The position numbers and the translations under genes were made by a program. Source: Gnetum montanum (lineage: Eukaryota; Streptophyta; Gnetopsida; Gnetales; Gnetaceae). From it: a stretch of DNA of 64,000 nt. This document shows, piece after piece, positions 55,810 to 64,000 of this stretch. The number at the start of each line of letters is the position of its first letter. Position 1 is the first letter of the stretch. Below the pieces are notes generated by a model. It did not search any database. It saw nothing but the letters and a program-made list of their open reading frames with translations, and had not been told where the DNA came from. The stretch spans positions 27,150 through 91,149 of the forward strand of contig MNCI01023604.1 of the NCBI GenBank assembly GCA_015680685.1, in the 5' to 3' direction.

Positions 55810-58416
55810 ATGTCTCCTTCTTCGTACGAAAGCACTTCACCGCCTAGGTCTGAAACAGAAAATAATCGACGACATAATACACATGACATTGATCCACCGG
55901 TCCCTCAATAGTTTTGAGTGGTATATATTCATCCTGATGAGTATATACTAGACTTTACCTTTATCCTCCATCAAGATGAACAATTGCATTGGCGAGACTT
56001 AGAAGGTAACATAGTTTTACCTCTCGATTGTTTAGTCCCAAGCATGCTTCTTCGTGCTCTCACATGAATTGGCATGTAGCACTTACATGTAGAATATGCT
56101 GTGCAAGACCATGACTCAAGAGAATACTGTCTCACGGAGGCACAATGTCAAAGGGACTTACAACAAGAGAGACATCATAAGTCTTTGAAGGGTAAGTGGT
56201 CCGAGGATGTCCCACATGTCTTAAGAGAAAATAAGGGTGGTGAACCTAACTCAGGTAGTTGCCCACATAACAATGTTCCTCCTCTTGACTTTGTCCAAGG
56301 GGTTGTGTATCAGAACCTTCATTCCACTATTCATAACCCAGGTTCTGATACCCACGAGCACAAAGGGTTCGAAAAAGAGACACGGACACATGTTAAAGAT
56401 GGACTACCGAAGAGAAGGTAGCAGACATCATCATGGTGATGGTTCTCCTTCTTCTTCACCTTCATCATTTCCTTCACACTCTCCTTCAGTATCCAAATGC
56501 AATCATAAAGAAAAAGACCATGGGGATAAAGGTAGGCAAAGTGGAAGTCATAAACGAAACAACCAAGAAAGGGAACGAGGCCACTCTAGAGAATTACAAC
56601 ATAGAAGAAGTGCGAGTAGGGAACAATGTAGGCATCATAGACGCCATGAACGAGACAATCACGATGAACCCCTACTCACAACTCAAAGCATGCTAGACAT
56701 AACTAAGGCTGTTAGGATCTCAACAAGGCACCAAAAAGATAATAGGATCAAGAGATTAGACATGAACAACATCCCACGATTTGAAGGGGGATACAACGCT
56801 GATCCTCAAAATCACTTTCAAGCATTCCATGATGCGTGTGCCTTACAAAACATAGACAATGAATGGAAAAAACTTAAGTTGTTCCCATGGACACTAGTTA
56901 AAGAAGCGGAAAGTTAGTACTGGTCCTTAGAACTAGAATTCATTTGTAGGTGGAGTACTATGTTAGAACTGTGTAACAACAAGTACCAAACATACTCCTG
57001 AGTGTCTAACTTGCAAAAGAAAATCCAAGGATGGAAACAAGAAGGACATGAACCCTTGGATGCTACCATGGGCCAATATTATGCATTATTACATCATTGT
57101 CCTAGCCATGGTTATTTGCAAAGGAATCAATTGCACCATCTCATAGATGAGCTTAGGCATGAAACAAAAAGAACCCTTGGGACTTATGCCCAAGGAAGAC
57201 TATCCAAGCTTAGGTCCCATCAAATTCAAAGACTATTAGAGCAAGTTTCTAGGGAAGAAGGTGAGTTACAGAAGAGAGAAAGTGCAGAAGAGTATAACAG
57301 AGATCCTTTCCTCTAGAAGAGGGGAGTAAGATTTTGTGAGGATGAAGAAGAGTTACCACTCGAAGAGATGGCGAATAAGAAATCTTTGCCTATTCAAAAT
57401 TTGACATCAGAAGTATCAGCAAAGGTAGACCAAATATGGGATTCCCTAGATAATAGAATTTAAACTATTCTTAAACTAGTAGAGGAGTCTAGAGAGCAAG
57501 GTAGTGAAAAAAGAAAAAAGAGAGAAGTTAAACATGCACGTAGCAAGGGTAAGGGTAAAGTTACCATCATTGAAGAGGTTGTGGATTCGGAAATAGAAAA
57601 TGATAGTGGATGCGAGATATGTCAATATGACCATCCTAAGGGATGTTCCCCTATAATCTCACATCTGCAGGAGTTTGGGGTGTGTGCACTCAACCCACGA
57701 TTGAAAAAATGGCAAACACCTTGAAGGTTACCTTACCCCCAAGGTAACCCAAGACAGTTCCACCAACCTTTAACATATTATCCAAGTGGAACTCTAGCAC
57801 AACCAATCAAGTAGTATCAACAGTGGCAATACCCACAATCATGGGGAATGACACCACCAAGGCAATAGTATCCTTATTGGTAACTTGAACAATATGGATA
57901 TTACGTGCAGCACCCAATCTCTCCACATGACTCTATTGGTCAAGTTACTCCTGAACATCACTACCGAGTCCTCAAGTATTATGGGACACCCTCTTCTAGG
58001 GATGATATTCTACAAGCATATCATCTTTCTCATTTGGATACATCTCTTCCACCAATAGCTCCACTACCACTTGCTCCCATGATGTAAGGTGAACTCCGTG
58101 CCCAGCCGCAACAACATAATGCCACAAGGGCTGTTAACTCTGAACCTATTGTTGGTTCCGACAATCACATGAAGAAAGAACTTTGTTTAGAACCAATAGT
58201 TCAACCAAGCCCTTGCAATCACAAGTGGCTAATTCCTTAGATGCCTCAATATCAATCAAAACTTCAGAGCCTCCTTCAACCCAACCACCACACTCAACGC
58301 ATATGGTCATGCTAACACATGTCGTTATTGATTGGATTAAAGTTGGCCATCTTCCTAGAAAATTATCTAATCCTAGGAGTCCTCTGATATACTTACAAAT
58401 CACTAGGAATGAGCCA
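55810..58416 (+). pseudogene. ATH-3 gag
   Basis: ATG at 55810 (M-S-P-S-S-Y-E-S) after a 115-nt leader. The N-terminal block has FILHQDEQLHWRDLEGNIVLPL at about 55955-56025. An S/R-rich linker is at about 56400-56660 and the Gag core at about 56690-57000, with FEGGYNADPQNHFQAFHDACAL and LELCNNKYQTYS. A helical stretch follows at 57002-57316 (ATMGQYYALLHHCPSHGY, GTYAQGRLSKLR). A compact zinc knuckle C-x2-C-x3-H-x3-C is at 57611-57646. The final part is Q/P/Y-rich. Stops (about a dozen) and two shifts break it. Gag forms the particle and packages RNA. Confidence 0.88.
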
Positions 58417-58900
58417 TGAAAAGCTCTTTTGGATTTAGGTTCTGGTGTCAATTTAATCTCTTAAGAAATGTACAAGGCTTGGAACCTTCCTCCATTGAAA
58501 AAGAGCAACATTCATCTAGAGTTGGCCGACTCGTCCATCACTATCCCACTGGGACTAGTGAAGGACATTATTACCACTATTTGTGGATGAGCATACCTAG
58601 TTGACTTCCTAGTGATTCAGGTGAACAATGGTAAGGGGGACTTCCCAATCATAATGGGAAGGGCATAGCTAAGCACCATCGAGACACGCCTAGGAATCCA
58701 CAATCTTTCCCTAGAAATATCAAAGGAAAATATATTCAGAAAGATCAAGAAGAAGAAAGTTCCAATTATCACATACAATGACATGAGGTGTAATTGCATG
58801 TAGAGGTCATGGTTTGTGCAAAGTTTAGCACTGCCTACATGCAATCATTGTGCACAAGTGATCAACACACAAAGATGCCTGTATGCAGTAGCCACATGAT
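58417..58900 (+). pseudogene. ATH-3 protease
   Basis: K-A-L-L-D-L-G-S-G-V-N-L-I-S (active site D-L-G-S intact) at about 58418-58460, then MYKAWNLPPLKKSNIHLELAD, the FLVIQVNNGKGDFPIIMGRA block at about 58600-58670, and a lysine-rich end. It aligns without gaps to ATH-2 38790-38380. A TAA follows the active site, a TGA sits in the flap and a TAG replaces the Trp after MGRA. Confidence 0.88.
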
Positions 58901-58949
58901 AGGAAGGCACCTAGTGGCTGACAGTTGATCAAGAAAGTAGTTCAATCAT

Positions 58950-60560
58950 ATGCATGGAACCAACTGAGGGTTTGACGTGCAATTACATTGATAGCATATA
59001 CGAATTAGAGCAAGTCCACCATAAACTTCCAAGTCTTAGCCTTGAAAATATCAACTGGGGGAAGTTGGAAATCCTTGAGAAATATAAGCAGAAGCCCCTC
59101 GAGTTGAAACCATTACCCACTAGTATGGAATACACGTTCCTTAAAAATGGAAAATCGGTAATTATTAACATGAAGCTTGCTCTACAATGAAAAGAGAGAC
59201 TATTGAAGGTGATAAATAAATGGTCGAAAGCTTTCGCTTGGTCATATCTTGAATTAACTAGAATAGACCCTAAGATATGCCAGCACAAAATTTACACCGA
59301 TCCCTCCATGAAGCCCCGAAGACAACTATAGAGGCGATTGAACCCAAAGTTGAAGCAAGTAGTTAAGGAAGAAATCAAACAACTTCTCAAGGCTGGGTTC
59401 ATATACCCCATTGTTGATAACAAATGGGTTAGCCCCTTAGGTATTGTGCCTAAAAAAGGAGGCAAATGGAGGGTGTGCATAGATTTTAGGCTACTAAATA
59501 TGGAAACATTCAAAGATCACTTTCCATTGCCATTTTTCAACCAAGTCTTAGACACCATCGCAGGGCATCGCTATTACAGTTTTCTTGATAGATATAGCAA
59601 ATATAACCAAATACAAATAGCCCTAGAAGATGAAGCTAAGACTATGTTAACCAGTCCTTGGGGAACATTTGCATATAAACAGATGTCATTTGACTTATGC
59701 AATGCCCCTACAACATTTCAACGACCAATTCTAAGCATATTCCAATAGCAAATAGGGAATGGTGTGAAGGTATTTATGGATGACTTCTCCACTTATGGAG
59801 CAAACTTTGATCAAGCCTTGGACCAGTTAGAGCAAGTGTTAAAAAGATGTGTAGAAACAAATTTGAGGCTCAACTGGCAGAAAAGCCATTTGATAGTCCA
59901 AGAAGGTGTAGTACTAGGGAAAAAAATCTCACACACAGGGATAGAGGTAGACCCCAAGAAAATCAAAGTTATCCAAGTGTCAATTGGAAATTGTCAAAGA
60001 TATTCAGTCATTCCTTGGACACATTGGCTACTATAGGAGATTTATTGAGAACTTTTCAAAGGTTGCCAAACCATTGGTGGAATTAACAAAAAAGGACATA
60101 TCTTTAAATGGACTAGGGAATGCAAATTAGCTTTCCAAACTCTGAAACAGAAGCTAGTAGAAACACCTATTCTATAAGCTCCTGACTAGTCTAGGCCATT
60201 CCATATCATGACTGACGTGTCCAACTATGTCTTAGGAGTTGTACTTACATAGTTAGATGACCAGAAGCATCCTTATTACATCCACTATGCAAGTAGAAGT
60301 ATCATTGGTGCACAAGTTAACTACACTACCACAAAGAAAGAATTAATGGCTATAGTGTTTGCACTAGAAAAGTTTAGATACTATGTATTGGGATATAAAA
60401 TATATATACATACAGATCATAGTGCAATCTGGCTCCTCATGAATAAGCCAATGGTAAGCCCTCGTATCATACGATGGCTTGTAATCCTTCAAGAGTTCGA
60501 TTTAACAATGATTGATTGCAAAGACATTGAGAATGTAGTTGCTGATTATTTATCTTAGTT
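58950..60560 (+). pseudogene. ATH-3 reverse transcriptase and RNase H
   Basis: RT at about 59290-60080: KWVSPLGIVPKKGGKW and CIDFRLLN, LPFFNQVLDTIAGH, SPWGTFAY, then the catalytic F-M-D-D at 59773-59784 with FSTYGANFDQ, and VQEGVVLG...GIEVDPKKI (59890-59965). One TAG (59746-59748) precedes the FMDD half and a frameshift lies near 59975. RNase H at about 60190-60558: HPYYIHYASRSI, LMAIVFALEKFRYYVLG, HTDHSAIWLLMNK and ENVVADYLS. Most catalytic residues survive, so this is the most complete RT in the window after CHR-1. Confidence 0.92.
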
Positions 60561-60759
60561 GCAATGGGACAACAAAGAGGATGAGTATCCAATTTTTTAC
60601 TATTTCCCTGATGAATTCCTCTTTGTTCGGGTAGTGAATAATTAATCACCCATGGAGACAAACTAGTACAATAGCATTCTTACCTACCACCTCACCCAAA
60701 AAACACCACAAGAATTAGACCTTAAGAAGAAACAAAGATTCTTCACCGAGCCAAGTACT

Positions 60760-62022
60760 TTATGGAGATCAGCGAGCAACTTTACAAAGTGTGTCCCAAT
60801 GGCTTGGTTCGATGGTGTGTTCCCGATATAGATCAACTGCGAGTTCTCCAAGATGCTCATGAGGGTCCTTGTAGGGGTCATTACATTAGGAGACAAACAA
60901 TCATTAAGATCTTGCTTGTAGGATATTATTGGCCTACATTATTTTAGGACACCCATCAATTTTTCCAATCTTGTGAGCGCTATCAACGTGATGGGGGAAT
61001 GACTGCTAGAATGGAGAATTCGCAATAATGGATTCAACTGTTAGAACCCTTCGACATTTGGGGAATTGATTTTATGGGGCCTATTACACCAATGTACAAT
61101 GGAAAAGCTTATATTGTAGTTATCGTAGACTACCTAACAAAATGGGTTGAAGCTGTTGTTGTTAAAGATTGTACATCATCTACAGCTACATGATTTGTTC
61201 AACAACAAACTTGTGAATAGGTTTGGTGTGCTGCGTGCACTTATTTCAGACAATGGTACACACTTCATAATTGAAAATTTTTAGAAATTAATGCAACACT
61301 TAGGGCTTGATCATAAATTAACTACACCATACCACCTCCAAGTGAACGGTCAAGCAGAGGTTACCAATAGGGAGATTATGAAAATATTGACAAGAACTAT
61401 TAGCAAGTATAGGTGAGATTAGAGCACTAAACTGAACGATTCTCTTTGGGCATACTGCTCCACATGAAAACTCCCTACATGCTACTCTCCCTATGAGTTA
61501 GTGCATGGGAAGCTTTCAACACTTCCTATTCAAACTAAGATCTATACACTATCGACGACATGTGACCTCAACCTTGACTTTGATCTAGCACAGAAGCAAT
61601 GATTAGTAACCCTTAACTTGCTAGATGAAAATGGACTAGCTACCTTGTCATCTAATGAATTGCAGAAGGCATTCAATAAACAACGTCATGACCTAAGAAT
61701 TAGGAAAGTTAAATATCAACCAGGAGATAAGGTTCTCTACTGGAATCCCACACATGTGCCACAATGTACTAAATTTCAAACACTATGGAAAGGACCTTAT
61801 ATTATTTATGCAACTTTTCCTTCAAGGGCCATGAAAATATACAAACCTGAGAGCCCAGACAGGAAACTGTTGGTCAACATGCAACAAACCAAACCTTTCC
61901 ATGAGCTTAGGATAGCCAGTACACATGCTACCTCTGCTGGTGGACAACCCTGCTCACTATTTTGGATCTCCTCCTTCCAACTCAGTTGTGGGGGAGATGG
62001 CCACCTATGCCAACCATTCTAG
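60760..62022 (+). pseudogene. ATH-3 integrase
   Basis: Zinc-binding domain at about 60850-61000: HEGPCRGH gives the two His, and SCERYQ has lost the second Cys to Tyr. Core: [12 protein letters not shown] (first Asp) near 61050, ISDNGTHF (second Asp) near 61245 after a frameshift at about 61195, and VNGQAEVTNREI (Glu) near 61345. The C-terminal domain is open at 61618-62022, with RIRKVKYQPGDKVLYWNP and TLWKGPYIIY. No chromodomain follows, in contrast to CHR-1. Stops and shifts make it inactive. Confidence 0.9.
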
Positions 62023-63868
62023 GCCCTCAGTTCTTTTTGTATTTTTGTATTTTTTTTATACAATTGTTCACATTTTTACTATTTCTTTGTTTGCTCGATT
62101 TACTTTTATTTGTCATCCAATAAGTGCTCATGATGATGGATTGAATTATATCATATTGATTACTAATGTTTGGTTTTTACCTTTGAATTATGATGCTGAT
62201 ATTAAGGTATGGTTCTTTTGGTAAAATAGTTAATGAGTCCACGCCATCCACTCATCCATACAACTCTATGGTCTCCTTTGGCTTGGAACTATACAGTCCA
62301 CTTTTTCTAAGTAAACTTGTTAATAAATTGATGGTCGGGTATTTTTCAAACCAAGGAAAGACTCAAGGGATGAAAAGGGTGTGACTTTAAGGGGATTCAA
62401 TGCATTTGTGTTGGCCATTCTCTTGGGGTTCTTGGATGCTTTTTCTTGGGTTTTCTACCATTTTGACATTGTTCAAATATTAGGAAGCTGAGTGAATAAA
62501 AATAAGTCTTTGCATGGTGTGGTTCTCATGCAAAATAATAATAATAAAAAAAATTAAAAAGAAGAAAAAAAAGTGAGAATTCAAAGCATACTCCTTAGAC
62601 ATAATAAAGTAATTTGGGCTACAAGCATTGGTTATGGCACCGGAAGGACATGTTACCCATGCCTGAAAGTTCCCTCTAACTAACTAAGGCCCTTTCTCAG
62701 TTCCTGCTTCTCCATCTTGCTCTCCTTGGGATGGTGGTGACTCTTTGTGGAAGCATTCTTGTTGCTTCAAGTGGATGTGTTGATGTGAGGTCACTAGATG
62801 TGGTTTTTTTGAGTCTAGATTTGGGATGAGTTCTACTCAGTCACATTTACCATAAAATACACAAGGGACTTTACACAACCTTATTATTGGGATTTCATTG
62901 CATTCTCTCCTCTCCATCTTTCTTTCAATTTTCCACCTCATTGCTGGTTTTATCATTAGTCCATCTCTGGGTTGATGCATTATTTTTCTTTGGTCAATTC
63001 TTGTGGGTAAGTTTTTAACTCTTGCTTCCAAATGACATTCCTAGAGCCTATAGACTCTTTGGTTTGTGGGTTTTTCAGGGCATAAAGGCATAAGCCTGCT
63101 TTGGGGAGGACCCACTGGCATTCCTTTTTGGTGCAATTGTTAAGTTCTTTTCCTTAAAAATTATTTGCAATCAACCATTTCTCATTTCATCCCCATCTTT
63201 GGCATCCATTTTATTGGTGTTGTCATTGTTATTTTTTCCATCTTTCTTGTTCCTCATATTTTTCCATATTATAGCTACTGGAGGTTTGCTCTTCGTCATG
63301 GGGGCCCTGGCACAAATTTTTGAATTTTTTCCAATCTACTATTTGCCCAATCCCTACACCTTGGGTAGTCACCAATGATAAATCTCCAAACCAGTTTCTG
63401 CTATAACCACAACTCAGCCAATGCACTTCATATCGAGGCCAGGTATCAACTGCATTATGGTTTATCTATCCTTGCTCATTTGTGACTATGTTGTGTGTGT
63501 AGATGACAATCATAAAAACAATGGACTGGGCTTGGAGGAAGCATTTACCAAAGGAGCAAGTTTGGTGGTGTGACTATGGATAAACAACAGAAGGCGCAAT
63601 CTCAGCATTGGCGGAAGCACACTTCATCTTCTTTCTCTCTCTCTTTCTCTTTAGGCTACCAAATAAAGGATTGGATGTCATTTATGTACGAGTGTTCACC
63701 ACAATGGTCATGAACACTAATGTTGTAATATGCTTATTGATTTGTTCACTGGGCACATTGAGTCTGTCATCCCATTCCATTGATAGTTGTCAATTAGTCA
63801 ATAATCCCATACCTTCCCAATATTTTGTAAGGAACTCGAGGATGAGTTTTCATTCAATCGTGGGGGTA
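62023..63868 (+). other. ATH-3 3' noncoding region and polypurine tract
   Basis: Homologous to ATH-1 4580-6050 plus 34500-34638 and to ATH-2 36225-38150. It has A/T-rich runs, the GGGAGGACCCACTGG block near 63103, and a polypurine tract GTGGGGGTA at 63860-63868. No extra ORF is present between pol and the LTR. Confidence 0.75.
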
Positions 63869-64000
63869 TGATGAATCATGATATCGGGGTAGCGATATCG
63901 CATTCACGATATTGGGTCCACGATATTGGAGCCTAACATGCGATGTCGGATACCAGATATCGGGACCTATCTTCTTGCCTATAAATAATAGGTGGGTGCA
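63869..64000 (+). repeat. ATH-3 3' LTR (first 132 bp, cut by window end)
   Basis: Starts TGATGAATCATGATATCGGGG and aligns with 54839 onward. It carries six GATAT[CT]-type words (63881-63962) and the TATA box TATAAATA at 63980-63987. It has more intact GATATCG words than the 5' copy. Confidence 0.92.

Larger units (their letters stand above)
54839..64000 (+). mobile_element. ATH-3: Athila-lineage Ty3/gypsy element, nearly complete
   Basis: 5' LTR 54839-55676, primer site, gag (from 55810), protease, RT, RNase H and integrase (to about 62022), 3' noncoding region, and the start of the 3' LTR at 63869, cut by the window end. The predicted full length is about 9.87 kb if the LTRs match. Lineage rests on the tRNA-Asp primer site, the D-L-G-S protease, the F-M-D-D RT box with FMDDFSTYG, and no chromodomain. 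Many stops replace glutamine and tryptophan codons, but the catalytic motifs are mostly intact. It lacks the extra ORF of ATH-1. Confidence 0.95.

Noticed and set aside
1-64000. CRISPR arrays, bacterial operons, rRNA or organelle genes
   Set aside because: No regularly spaced palindromic repeats with unique spacers, no rRNA or plastid/mitochondrial gene motifs; all coding signals are plant nuclear or retrotransposon.

Overview
The window is nuclear DNA of a land plant, probably a seed plant and plausibly a gymnosperm. The evidence is one intact R2R3-MYB gene with the two standard plant MYB introns, set among large, nested, heavily decayed LTR retrotransposons of the plant Athila, TAT/Ogre and chromovirus lineages. 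Paired LTRs differ by roughly 7% to over 10% by eye, and many old reading frames are broken by TAA/TAG where glutamine codons are expected. Old elements kept this long resemble gymnosperm genomes, but the species is an inference.

Left half (1-35.5 kb): one Athila-type element, ATH-1 (plus strand, pol at about 1.1-4.6 kb, 3' LTR at 34639-35513), has been split by later insertions. TAT-1 (6699-21923, plus strand, TSD GCAAG) carries only gag and a dead protease. LARD-1 (8665-15078, minus strand, no recognisable coding) sits inside TAT-1. CHR-1 (23644-33332, minus strand, TSD GATGC) is a chromovirus with gag, protease, RT, RNase H, integrase and a chromodomain. Removing the insertions rejoins a roughly 900-codon extra ORF of ATH-1 between pol and the 3' LTR. 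CHR-1 also has a 2.2-kb multi-exon-looking gene on the opposite strand, in its leader between the primer binding site and gag, with its own TATA box and poly(A) signals.

35.5-42.3 kb: ATH-2, an Athila element on the minus strand with two LTRs and a TSD, keeps gag and protease but has cleanly lost RT, RNase H and integrase. It contains a 445-bp assembly gap and a single N that hides about 150 bp of LTR.

42.3-54.8 kb: the genic island. Mostly unassigned AT-rich sequence holds a few tRNA-derived SINE-like heads, CpG-retaining patches and short tandem duplications. The R2R3-MYB gene (49947-52244, 351 aa) has a TATA box, two minimal upstream ORFs and a repeat-bearing first intron. About 0.9 kb downstream lies an intronless fragment of a class XI myosin motor domain with several in-frame stops.

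54.8-64 kb: ATH-3, the best-preserved Athila copy (plus strand), has a complete 5' LTR, a tRNA-Asp-type primer binding site, gag, protease, RT, RNase H, integrase and the first 132 bp of its 3' LTR, where the window ends. The three Athila copies share LTR ends (TGATGA...TCATCA), the primer site and pol sequence, so each helps define the breaks in the others.
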